In this document: piece by piece, positions 44,693 to 51,190 of the stretch | Layout of the letters: each line of letters begins with the position of its first letter | Position numbering within the stretch: position 1 is the first letter of the stretch | Assembly (NCBI RefSeq): GCF_024436395.1 | Contig: NZ_JAFMZO010000003.1 | Span: forward strand, 186,001-250,000 | Source of the DNA: Paradesertivirga mongoliensis | Lineage (GTDB): Bacteria > Bacteroidota > Bacteroidia > Sphingobacteriales > Sphingobacteriaceae | Reading direction: 5' to 3' | DNA length: 64,000 nucleotides | Translations under genes and position numbers: made by a program | The notes under the pieces: model-generated | The model's database searches: none | Told to the model about the DNA's origin: nothing | What the model saw: only the letters and a program-made list of their open reading frames with translations

Positions 44693-45607
44693 TCAGGAAA
44701 GAACCTCGGGAGCAGGTCCGCTTGCGGGCCTCGACTTATCTTCCGGAAGCGGAATGAACTCACTGTTATCTGTCGGTGGCAGCAAGATTCTTCCTTCCTT
44801 CCAATCGGCCTTTGCCTGCTCTATCCGCTCTTTGCGGGAAGACACAAAGTTCCACCAAATATGCCGTTCGCCCAGTGGTTCTCCACCAAGCAACATCAGT
44901 ATCGACGATTCCCGTGCAAATATTACCGGATCCGCACCTTTAATAAACACCAACATCATACCAGCTGTATAGGTTACTCCTGAAAGCTCAATGCTCCCTT
45001 TTGCGATATAAATACCTCTCTCGGCGTGTTCCTGAGGAAGGGCAAAGCGAGTGCCCTTATCCAAGACTAAATGTAAATAAAACAGGGAGGAATGTGTCTT
45101 CACCGTATTTTTCAGACCATACGCCTCACCAGCTATTAAACGCATCCATACGCCCGTATCTGTAAACACTGGCAATTGCCCGGTCTTATAGTTCTCAAAA
45201 GAAGGCTGGGTTTCTTCATCCTTTTCGGGAAGGGCAACCCATGTCTGAAGCATTTCGAGTGTTCCCCCTGCCAGGGCAGCAGGGTCTTCGAATCGCTCTG
45301 AATGGGCAATTCCGCTTCCGGCGGTCATCCAGTTCACCTCTCCAGGCCGAATTATCTGCTCTACTCCGAGGCTATCTCTATGGGTAACCTGCCCTCCAAA
45401 CAAATAACTAACTGTCGAAAGTCCAATATGAGGATGTGGTAAAACATCTATTGACGACGAAATCTGCGGCTGGAAATTGACCGGGCCGGCGTGATCCATA
45501 AAGATAAAAGGACCGACCATTCTCCTTAACCGGAAAGGTAAAATTCTTTTTACATCCATTCCGGGCGCCAATGAGGCTCTTCGGGCTTCTATTACAATGT
45601 CTAGCAT
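44693..45607 (-). CDS. Pirin family protein
   Basis: A bicupin protein of 304 residues. The N-terminal cupin has the metal-ligand block GPFIFMDHAGPVNF, then LPHPHIGLSTVSYLFGG, HRDSLGVEQIIRPGEVNWMTAG and GIAHSER. The C-terminal cupin (about 180-290) is less conserved. Some bacterial pirins oxidise quercetin or bind metabolic enzymes; the role here is unknown. It lies 88 nt upstream of the PhnA-like gene on the same strand, but that gene has its own promoter. Confidence 0.9.
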   Translation of the reverse strand: MLDIVIEARRASLAPGMDVKRILPFRLRRMVGPFIFMDHAGPVNFQPQISSSIDVLPHPHIGLSTVSYLFGGQVTHRDSLGVEQIIRPGEVNWMTAGSGIAHSERFEDPAALAGGTLEMLQTWVALPEKDEETQPSFENYKTGQLPVFTDTGVWMRLIAGEAYGLKNTVKTHSSLFYLHLVLDKGTRFALPQEHAERGIYIAKGSIELSGVTYTAGMMLVFIKGADPVIFARESSILMLLGGEPLGERHIWWNFVSSRKERIEQAKADWKEGRILLPPTDNSEFIPLPEDKSRPASGPAPEVLS

Positions 45608-45967
45608 AGAAATCTGATTTTTGATGAGGGCCTTACCCTCTTACATGCAAAATGATGAATTTATCTGATAAAATTATATCCTTAGACTTGAATCTCCTAT
45701 AAAAAAGCAAACCCCAATCAATATGATCGGGCGCTTACCAAACTAACCTGGTTTAATTGTGATTGAGATCGCCTGATTTAATTAAGTTCTATAGAAGCCG
45801 GTAGCTCAGTTTAGCTCGCCCAGGCCCCTCTTCGCTATGTTGATTCAAAAAATTTACTCCGGCTAATGCAACGGATAATAAGAATTACTCATATTGTCAG
45901 TGTTACGGCGGGCTGCATCAATACCGAAAAACAGGTATTTAGCAGAAGTCACAACTATGCATAGGAA

Positions 45968-46001
45968 ACTTGTACTTATTACTATACAAAAACCTACTTG
46001 T
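45968..46001. repeat. ACTTGT direct repeat
   Basis: ACTTGT at 45968-45973 and 45996-46001, 28 bp apart with TACTATAC between. The arrangement resembles operators of HxlR-type regulators, which often sit next to pirin or oxidoreductase genes, but no such regulator is in the window. Confidence 0.25.
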
Positions 46002-46128
46002 CAAAAATCCAGTCACGACTTTTTTAAAATAAACGCACTATTTTATCAATTAATGCGGGTGGTCTGGAGTATTTCGGGCAAGTATTTTTATCTAGACGAA
46101 AATCAGGCGCGATATTTGCCTCCTTAAG

Positions 46129-46150
46129 CTGAACAATATTTATCGTTCAG
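46129..46150. repeat. Dyad CTGAAC-N10-GTTCAG
   Basis: Perfect 6-bp inverted arms centred about 20 bp upstream of the glycine-zipper lipoprotein start. It could be an operator or a small leader hairpin. Confidence 0.35.
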
Positions 46151-46158
46151 TTATTAAT

Positions 46159-46623
46159 ATGATCATGAAAAGAATTGCACTTATTTTTGCTGTGGTAGCC
46201 ACCTTTGCCGCATGTAACAACTCTTCAAAAACAGATTCAGTGCTTAAAGAGCAGGCGTTGAAACAAGTAAGAGACAGTATAAGATTAGATAGCTTTAACA
46301 GGGCCGAAGCTCAGGAGCTTAAAATCGCAGAGGAGAAAAAACAAATGGAATTGCAAAATGCTTCTGCCAGCTCGCAAAAATCGAGCACCGAACGCAGCTA
46401 TGTAAAAGGTGTTTCCGAGACTTACACCAACACACAGCCCGCAAAAAAAGGATGGAGCAAGGCTGCAAAAGGAGCTGCTATCGGAGCTGGCGTTGGAGCC
46501 GTTACCGGGGTAATAGTTGATAAGAAAGATGGGCGTGGTGCGGTGATTGGCGGACTTGCCGGCGCTGGCGCTGGCTATGTTATCGGTCGCTCTAAAGACA
46601 AAAAGGACGGAAGAGTACAGTAA
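46159..46623 (+). CDS. Glycine-zipper lipoprotein
   Basis: A 154-residue protein with a lipoprotein signal ending FAACNN (Cys19 counting from 46159). A charged coiled-coil-like segment (about 28-75, KEQALKQVRDSIRLDSFNRA) leads to a glycine-zipper region: KAAKGAAIGAGVGAVTGVIV and RGAVIGGLAGAGAGYVIG, as in YMGG-type domains that insert into or span membranes. The second Met (46165) is an equally good start. The gene ends at a strong terminator and is probably monocistronic. A role in envelope stress is possible but not shown. Confidence 0.8.
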   Translation: MIMKRIALIFAVVATFAACNNSSKTDSVLKEQALKQVRDSIRLDSFNRAEAQELKIAEEKKQMELQNASASSQKSSTERSYVKGVSETYTNTQPAKKGWSKAAKGAAIGAGVGAVTGVIVDKKDGRGAVIGGLAGAGAGYVIGRSKDKKDGRVQ

Positions 46624-46644
46624 AACATTTCATTTATCAGATAT

Positions 46645-46674
46645 AAAGGTGCGGATAATATCCGCACCTTTTTT
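46645..46674 (+). terminator. Intrinsic terminator
   Basis: AAAGGTGCGGATA (46645-46657) pairs perfectly with TATCCGCACCTTT (46659-46671), followed by TTT. It closes the glycine-zipper lipoprotein gene. Confidence 0.92.
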
Positions 46675-46847
46675 CGCTTTGGATCCAAAAGAACAGCACC
46701 CTGCACGATACTCCGCAACAGTTTGTACGTCAAGTGGAAAGACATGAACAGGACCCCGGAAGTTTAGTATCACCGACGACAAAATATTGCATGATTTTCA
46801 AGACCACTCGCATTTCGTTAAACTATTATTATTTTTTTTGAATTTTC

Positions 46848-46878
46848 TTTGCAAAGATCGCAAACATTCGTATATTTG
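46848..46878 (+). promoter_or_regulatory. Orphan consensus promoter
   Basis: TTTG (46848-46851), exactly 19 bp, TATATTTG (46871-46878): a full match to the Bacteroidota consensus. No gene follows on this strand; a terminator begins 27 nt later. Confidence 0.7.
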
Positions 46879-46882
46879 TGTC

Positions 46883-46945
46883 AGGTTTATAATTGGTTAG
46901 TTTTAAAAGTCTTCATTCTCCCCGTTTGAAGACTTTTATTTTTTT
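46883..46945 (+). ncRNA. Candidate small RNA of about 63 nt
   Basis: Transcription from the promoter at 46848-46878 should start near 46883 and end at an intrinsic terminator: AAAAGTCTTCA (46905-46915), 11-nt loop TTCTCCCCGTT, TGAAGACTTTT (46927-46937), then A and T7. The T-run is only on the plus-strand side, and the next gene on the plus strand is more than 1.3 kb away, so this is not an mRNA leader. No start codon lies in the transcript. The C-rich terminator loop could pair with G-rich ribosome-binding sites, as in some trans-acting small RNAs. The exact 5' end is estimated. Confidence 0.6.
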
Positions 46946-47007
46946 AGCCAGTCTCAGCGTTCGAATAACACTTATCATCCATACTGGATTTATAACCCTA
47001 TTGCGCT

Positions 47008-48036
47008 TCAGCTGCCGAGATTACGATGAACGTACGGAATTACCTCCTGCCCTATCAATTCAATCGATCGCAATAATTTTGACTGCGGTAAAGCGGCATT
47101 ATCCATTTGAAAGGTAAGCCTCGAAATTCCACCTAAGGCCTCACTGTGCCGAAGTATCTTTTCAGCAACCTCCTCTGGCCCGCCAACCAACAGCGCACCA
47201 GTTTCTCCTGCCTGAGCTTCGAAATGCGCGCGTGTCACAGGAGGCCAGCCACGCTCCTTACCAATCCGGGTAAAGGTCTCTGCGTAGCCTGGATAGAAGT
47301 CATTCACCGCAGCCTCCCTGGTCTCGGCAATATATCCCAGCGAATGCAGGCCAACTTTCAAACGCTCTGGCGCATGCCCTGCCTTGTCACCAGCTTGCCT
47401 GTATAAATCGATTAAAGGTCTGAAACGATGCGTTTCATCACCAATAACAGCTACCATCAGCGGCAGGCCCAATGTTCCCGCACGAACAAAAGAAGCAGGC
47501 GTTCCGCCTACTCCTAACCAAATCGAAATATGCTCCTGAACTGGTCTGGGGTATATAGCCTGCTCCTTAAGAGGCGGACGAAACCTGCCTGACCACGATA
47601 AAGTTTCATTTTCCCTGATCTGAAGAAGCAGGTCCAGCTTCTCAGAAAAGAGGGCGTCATAATCATTAAGGTTCAGGCCAAAAAGGGGATATGCTTCAAT
47701 AAATGATCCCCGACCCACAACCATTTCTGCACGCCCGCCGGATATCAGATCGAGTGTCGCAAAATTCTGAAACACGCGCACCGGATCGGCAGCACTTAAC
47801 ACAGTTACAGCACTGCTTAAACGAATTGTCTTGGTTCGGGAAGCAGCAGCCGCAAGTATGAGCGCGGGCGCCGAGTCAAGAAATTCTTTGCGGTGATGCT
47901 CACCTATACCAAAAACATTTAGTCCCGCCTGGTCAGCATGTTCAATTCTCTCCAGCAATTGCGACATAGCATTTACATTATCTGCGCTATTATTGTTTAA
48001 GCCAGCTGCGGCAAAACTGTCAATTCCGATTTCCAT
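47008..48036 (-). CDS. LLM-class flavin-dependent oxidoreductase
   Basis: A bacterial-luciferase-like monooxygenase of 342 residues with the typical TIM-barrel strands: QLLERIEHADQAGLNVFGIG followed by EHHRKEF, ALILAAAASRTKTIRLSSAV, DPVRVFQNFATLDLISGGRAE with GRGSF, and IWLGVGGTPAS. The EHH motif is usual in alkanal-monooxygenase-like members. The cofactor is FMNH2 or F420, more likely FMN in this phylum. The substrate is unknown. No partner flavin reductase adjoins it. Confidence 0.9.
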   Translation of the reverse strand: MEIGIDSFAAAGLNNNSADNVNAMSQLLERIEHADQAGLNVFGIGEHHRKEFLDSAPALILAAAASRTKTIRLSSAVTVLSAADPVRVFQNFATLDLISGGRAEMVVGRGSFIEAYPLFGLNLNDYDALFSEKLDLLLQIRENETLSWSGRFRPPLKEQAIYPRPVQEHISIWLGVGGTPASFVRAGTLGLPLMVAVIGDETHRFRPLIDLYRQAGDKAGHAPERLKVGLHSLGYIAETREAAVNDFYPGYAETFTRIGKERGWPPVTRAHFEAQAGETGALLVGGPEEVAEKILRHSEALGGISRLTFQMDNAALPQSKLLRSIELIGQEVIPYVHRNLGS

Positions 48037-48214
48037 AGAAACGAAGGTATTATATAAACCTGTTGCTGATACAGAGGGGATCGAAACATTACAATTTCTT
48101 TACCATCTCTAAGATGCCTTGCGTAGTCATCAGATGACTTTAACACTACTCTTGAAACACTCTGGGTTTGCATGCCGGTATACACGAAGCCAAAACAATA
48201 TATCTCTTTATTAA

Positions 48215-48252
48215 GGTAATGATTTGGAATGCAAACTCAATTCCTCATTACC
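48215..48252. repeat. 13-bp imperfect palindrome
   Basis: GGTAATGA (48215-48222) pairs with TCATTACC (48245-48252), and inner GGAAT (48226-48230) with ATTCC (48240-48244), with a TTT bulge and a 9-nt loop. It lies between the divergent monooxygenase and VOC genes, 60 bp upstream of the latter, so it may be an operator or a hairpin. Confidence 0.45.
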
Positions 48253-48312
48253 AGATAATTGGGCAAAATTTTTAAATTGTGCCAATAATCTTTAACATTA
48301 TACCTAAAATAC

Positions 48313-48675
48313 ATGGAACCTAAATTCGAAGGCGGCATCAACATCGCTATTAAAATCCCTAAAAGTAAGTACGACGAAACCGTCCGCTTTTATAAAGATA
48401 TTTTGAAACTTGAAGTCACTGAAAAGCCAATTGAGAACCCCACGGTATCAAGAACCCACGAGGTTAAATTCGGATCAAATGTAGTGTGGTTGGATTGCGT
48501 AGATAATTACAGCCATTCTGAAACCTGGCTGGAACTTAAAACGTCAAATATCGACGACGCTACCCGACATCTTCGTTCCAATGGAATTGAACCATGTGAC
48601 GAACTGGAAAAAATCCCTGAGAACATGCACTGGATTCAAGATCCTTCCGGAACGGTGTTTATACTTGGACAATAA
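48313..48675 (+). CDS. VOC-family (glyoxalase/bleomycin resistance fold) protein
   Basis: A 120-residue protein with the beta-alpha-beta-beta-beta repeats of the vicinal oxygen chelate family: INIAIKIPKSKYDETVRFYKD starts the first module and LELKTSNIDDATRHLRSNGI the second, ending in WIQDPSGTVFILGQ. The usual first metal ligand is replaced by Asn/Ala-type residues, so enzymatic activity is uncertain; it may be a ligand-binding member. It is divergent from the monooxygenase gene. Confidence 0.8.
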   Translation: MEPKFEGGINIAIKIPKSKYDETVRFYKDILKLEVTEKPIENPTVSRTHEVKFGSNVVWLDCVDNYSHSETWLELKTSNIDDATRHLRSNGIEPCDELEKIPENMHWIQDPSGTVFILGQ

Positions 48676-48912
48676 GCTGAGAAAAAAGCCACGGCCTAAC
48701 CCCAACAAAAAGAGATCCCGCAAGTGTCTCTTTGGGACCAGCTCATGACTATGCCGCACAACAGATCCTGATTTCGGGAACAGAGTATAAAGGCGGGTAG
48801 GGCCACAGCACCACGAAGGAGTTCCTGCGCACCTTCAATCCTCTCATTTCAAACACTTCTAAAGTATCGGGACCAAGTTTTTATAAATTGTTTTAATTTT
48901 TAACTTTTTAAT
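48676..48912. other. Region between the VOC gene and the pheA promoter
   Basis: No intact gene. A short hairpin-capable stretch AAAGAGA/TCTCTTT lies at 48709-48733 without a T-run. Open fragments of about 20-30 codons occur on both strands (plus strand GPAHDYAAQQILISGTEYKG around 48733-48795, then a stop), which may be remnants of a decayed gene, but no family is recognised. Confidence 0.35.
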
Positions 48913-48943
48913 TTTGACTTTACCGTGAAGTATCTTACATTTG
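48913..48943 (+). promoter_or_regulatory. Promoter of the pheA operon
   Basis: TTTG (48913-48916), exactly 19 bp, TACATTTG (48936-48943). Transcription should start near 48949, about 10 nt before the leader-peptide ATG. Confidence 0.75.
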
Positions 48944-48959
48944 CCACATCAAACAGAAA

Positions 48960-49010
48960 ATGCAACAAATCAACACATATTATTTCGGTTACTTTTACTA
49001 CTACCAGTAA
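48960..49010 (+). CDS. Aromatic leader peptide of the pheA attenuator
   Basis: The 17-codon frame encodes MQQINTYYFGYFYYYQ. Residues 7-15 are Tyr or Phe except one Gly (six Tyr, two Phe), a density that chance does not readily explain. It lies between a consensus promoter and a pair of alternative hairpins in front of an aromatic amino acid operon. The stop codon (49008-49010) ends 2 nt before the first hairpin arm, so a ribosome finishing the peptide would cover that arm. This is the arrangement of a classical ribosome-mediated attenuator that senses Tyr- and Phe-tRNA. Confidence 0.85.
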   Translation: MQQINTYYFGYFYYYQ

Positions 49011-49012
49011 GA

Positions 49013-49087
49013 GCCGGGACTGATATGTTTTGAAACCAAACGAAATTATATACAGAGTCCCGGCCAAACAGCCGGGACTTTTTTTTT
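49013..49087 (+). promoter_or_regulatory. pheA transcription attenuator (antiterminator and terminator)
   Basis: Three arms are present. Arm A GCCGGGACT (49013-49021), arm B AGTCCCGGC (49056-49064), arm C GCCGGGACT (49071-49079) followed by T8 (49080-49087). A and C are identical and both complement B perfectly over 9 bp. B:C with a 6-nt loop and the T-run is the terminator; A:B with a 34-nt loop is the antiterminator and excludes it. The A:B loop can fold further through GTTT/AAAC. The T-run ends 4 nt before the pheA ATG. Confidence 0.88.
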
Positions 49088-49091
49088 AACA

Positions 49092-49922
49092 ATGAGCAAG
49101 AAAAGAGTAGCAATTCAGGGCATCAAAGCATCGTTTCACGAAGAGGCTGCGCTTAAGTTTTTTGGTAAAGATATCGACACCATAGAGTGTAATAGCTTTA
49201 AACAAACCTGCGAGGAACTAAAAAACAAAAATGCCGACTTTGTGGTGATGGCCATCGAAAATTCCATTGCCGGAAGCCTGCTGCCGAATTACACACTGCT
49301 CCGCGATTATCATTTTTCGATCATCGGCGAAGTTTATTTGCACATTCAGTTAAATCTGCTGGCACTGCCAGGTGTAAAGTTCGAGGATATTAAACGTGTG
49401 GAATCGCATCCGATAGCTATTCGCCAGTGCGATGATTTCTTTAATGAGTACCCGCATTTAAAAGTAGCCGAGAGTGTTGACACTGCCGCCTGCGCAAAAC
49501 GCATTCAGGATGAACAGCTGAGGGATACAGCCGCTATCGCCAACAAATTGGCAGCAGAGACTTATGGCCTCGATATTATGGAGCGCCGAATTGAAACTAA
49601 TAAAAAGAACTATACCCGTTTTTTGATACTGACGGATAACAAAGACATAGTTGTTGAGGATGCAAACAAAGCATCTATATCTTTCCAGGTTGCCGATGAG
49701 CCGGGATCACTGGTAAAAGTGCTGAACGTTTTTGCTGACCATAATATCAATATGAGTAAGGTGCAAAGCATGCCCGTTTTAGGCAAGCGCAATCAGTATA
49801 ACTTCTATATCGATCTGGAGTTTCCGTCGAAGGAGGATTATGATGAAGCGGTACGGAAAATATTAAGATATACGTTAAATTTTGCCATAATGGGCGAGTA
49901 TAGGAAAAATGACTCGGTGTAA
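49092..49922 (+). CDS. pheA: Prephenate dehydratase with ACT domain
   Basis: It converts prephenate to phenylpyruvate, the committed step to phenylalanine. The catalytic domain spans about residues 1-185 with AIENSIAGSLLPNY, VESHPIAIRQC, DTAACAKRI and the catalytic TRF motif at 175-177 (KKNYTRFLIL). A regulatory ACT domain follows (about 190-265; DEPGSLVKVLNVFADHNINM), suggesting allosteric control by Phe. No chorismate mutase domain is fused here; that activity is carried by the next gene. It is the first gene of the operon and is preceded by the attenuator, with its start 4 nt after the terminator T-run. Confidence 0.95.
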   Translation: MSKKRVAIQGIKASFHEEAALKFFGKDIDTIECNSFKQTCEELKNKNADFVVMAIENSIAGSLLPNYTLLRDYHFSIIGEVYLHIQLNLLALPGVKFEDIKRVESHPIAIRQCDDFFNEYPHLKVAESVDTAACAKRIQDEQLRDTAAIANKLAAETYGLDIMERRIETNKKNYTRFLILTDNKDIVVEDANKASISFQVADEPGSLVKVLNVFADHNINMSKVQSMPVLGKRNQYNFYIDLEFPSKEDYDEAVRKILRYTLNFAIMGEYRKNDSV

Positions 49923-50080
49923 TAAGAGGCAAGAAACAAGAAAAAAGAGACAAGATATAAACGTAAAAGAAACAAATAATTAACCGAAGAGAGACAAAGA
50001 GAAAGATAAGAGAGAAACGGAAGTATAACCCGCCAGATCTTGATTCTTGATTCCAACATCTTGATTCTAAATAAAAAAGT
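49923..50080 (+). repeat. Repeat-rich spacer between pheA and the DAHP synthase gene
   Basis: The 158-bp spacer begins purine-rich (repeated CAAGA, AGAGA units) and ends pyrimidine-rich, with three copies of TCTTGATTC at 50038-50046, 50045-50053 and 50059-50067. CAAGAT units of the first half can pair with ATCTTG of the second. It resembles the degenerate intergenic repeats seen in many Bacteroidota genomes and encodes no protein. Confidence 0.5.
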
Positions 50081-51190
50081 ATGAAACTGAATCTCAACAT
50101 AGAGCCATTAAGCAACTGGCTAACTCCAAAAAACCAGCCCCTTATAATCGGCGGCCCATGCAGTGCTGAAACTGAAGAACAACTTCTGGCAACTGCTCAC
50201 CTTCTTGCTAAAACCGGAAAAATCTCCGTTCTAAGAGCAGGTATCTGGAAACCACGTACCCGTCCGGGAGAATTTGAAGGTATTGGAAGCATCGGCTTAG
50301 AATGGTTAAACCGTGCAAAAGCAGAAACCGGCTTGCCTATTACGGTAGAGGTTGCTAATGCAAAACATGTTGAGGAGGCTTTAAAGGCTAAAGTTGACAT
50401 TCTTTGGGTTGGTGCCCGTAGCACCGTGAATCCTTTTACTGTACAGGAAATTGCTGATGCACTTAGAGGAGTTGACATCCCGGTAATGGTAAAAAACCCG
50501 GTTAACCCCGATCTACAGTTATGGATTGGTGCCCTGGAGCGTTTCAACCAGGCTGGCATCACTAAATTGGCTGCTATCTCACGTGGGTTTTCTTCTTTCG
50601 AAAAGTCTGCTTTCCGTAACGAACCAATGTGGGAACTAACTATCCAGTTAATGACTATGTGCCCTGAGTTACCGGTAATTTGCGATCCAAGTCATATTTG
50701 CGGTAACCGCGACTTAATTCCTTACATTTCTCAAAAAGCATTAGACTTAGAGATGGACGGATTAATGATCGAATCTCATATCGACCCCTCTGTTGCCTGG
50801 ACTGATGCAAAACAACAGGTTACTCCGGCTGCTTTGTCTGATCTGATCGATAATTTAACTATCCGTACTCCGGAGCCGAAAAGCGCAGAAGTTTCTGACA
50901 AACTAACTGAACTTCGTAAACAAATCGATAAAATTGACGACCAGATCATCCAAAAAATGTCTGAGCGTATGGCAATAGTTGATAAGATTGGAGAGTATAA
51001 ACGCGATAACAACATCACCATTTTACAGCTTAACCGTTGGGAAGAAGTGATTGAAAGACGTGCAAACTTTGCTAAAGCGTTAAAGCTTGACGAAGCTTTC
51101 ACAACGAAAATGCTCGAGCTGATACATAACGAATCTATTCGCAAGCAAACTGAAATCATGAATGCTACTGAGACCTTAGAGCAAAAATAA
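50081..51190 (+). CDS. DAHP synthase fused to chorismate mutase
   Basis: A bifunctional enzyme of 369 residues. The N-terminal part (about 1-262) is a type I, KDO8P-synthase-like 3-deoxy-7-phosphoheptulonate synthase with IIGGPCSAETEEQLL, RAGIWKPRTRPGEFEG, WVGARSTVNPF, MVKNPVNPD and CDPSHICG. The C-terminal part (about 272-358) is an AroQ-type chorismate mutase (KLTELRKQIDKIDDQIIQKM, then ERMAIVDKIGEYK). This order is known from Bacteroidota enzymes such as that of Prevotella nigrescens, where the mutase domain confers feedback control by prephenate. Its stop overlaps the aroA ATG by one base. Confidence 0.95.
   Translation: MKLNLNIEPLSNWLTPKNQPLIIGGPCSAETEEQLLATAHLLAKTGKISVLRAGIWKPRTRPGEFEGIGSIGLEWLNRAKAETGLPITVEVANAKHVEEALKAKVDILWVGARSTVNPFTVQEIADALRGVDIPVMVKNPVNPDLQLWIGALERFNQAGITKLAAISRGFSSFEKSAFRNEPMWELTIQLMTMCPELPVICDPSHICGNRDLIPYISQKALDLEMDGLMIESHIDPSVAWTDAKQQVTPAALSDLIDNLTIRTPEPKSAEVSDKLTELRKQIDKIDDQIIQKMSERMAIVDKIGEYKRDNNITILQLNRWEEVIERRANFAKALKLDEAFTTKMLELIHNESIRKQTEIMNATETLEQK

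Larger units (their letters stand above)
45608..46158. other. Gene-free region upstream of pirin
   Basis: 551 bp without a convincing gene. A 77-codon plus-strand frame (45894-46127) lacks any recognisable feature. It contains an ACTTGT direct repeat (45968-46001) and a dyad (46129-46150), listed separately; the rest is unremarkable AT-rich sequence. Confidence 0.55.

Noticed and set aside
44605-44763. N-terminal extension of the PhnA-like gene from 44763
   Set aside because: It overlaps the pirin gene and includes the -7 promoter box; the zinc-ribbon domain starts after 44604.
45800-45815. GGTAGCTCAGTTTAGC resembles the D-arm of a tRNA
   Set aside because: No acceptor stem, anticodon arm or T-arm (GGTTCGAATCC-like) follows at the right distances.
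45894-46127. 77-codon plus-strand frame upstream of the glycine-zipper lipoprotein
   Set aside because: Composition is not protein-like, it covers the ACTTGT repeat, and no start context or domain is seen.
48709-48733. AAAGAGA/TCTCTTT hairpin as terminator of the VOC gene
   Set aside because: No T-run follows and the loop is long; not convincing.
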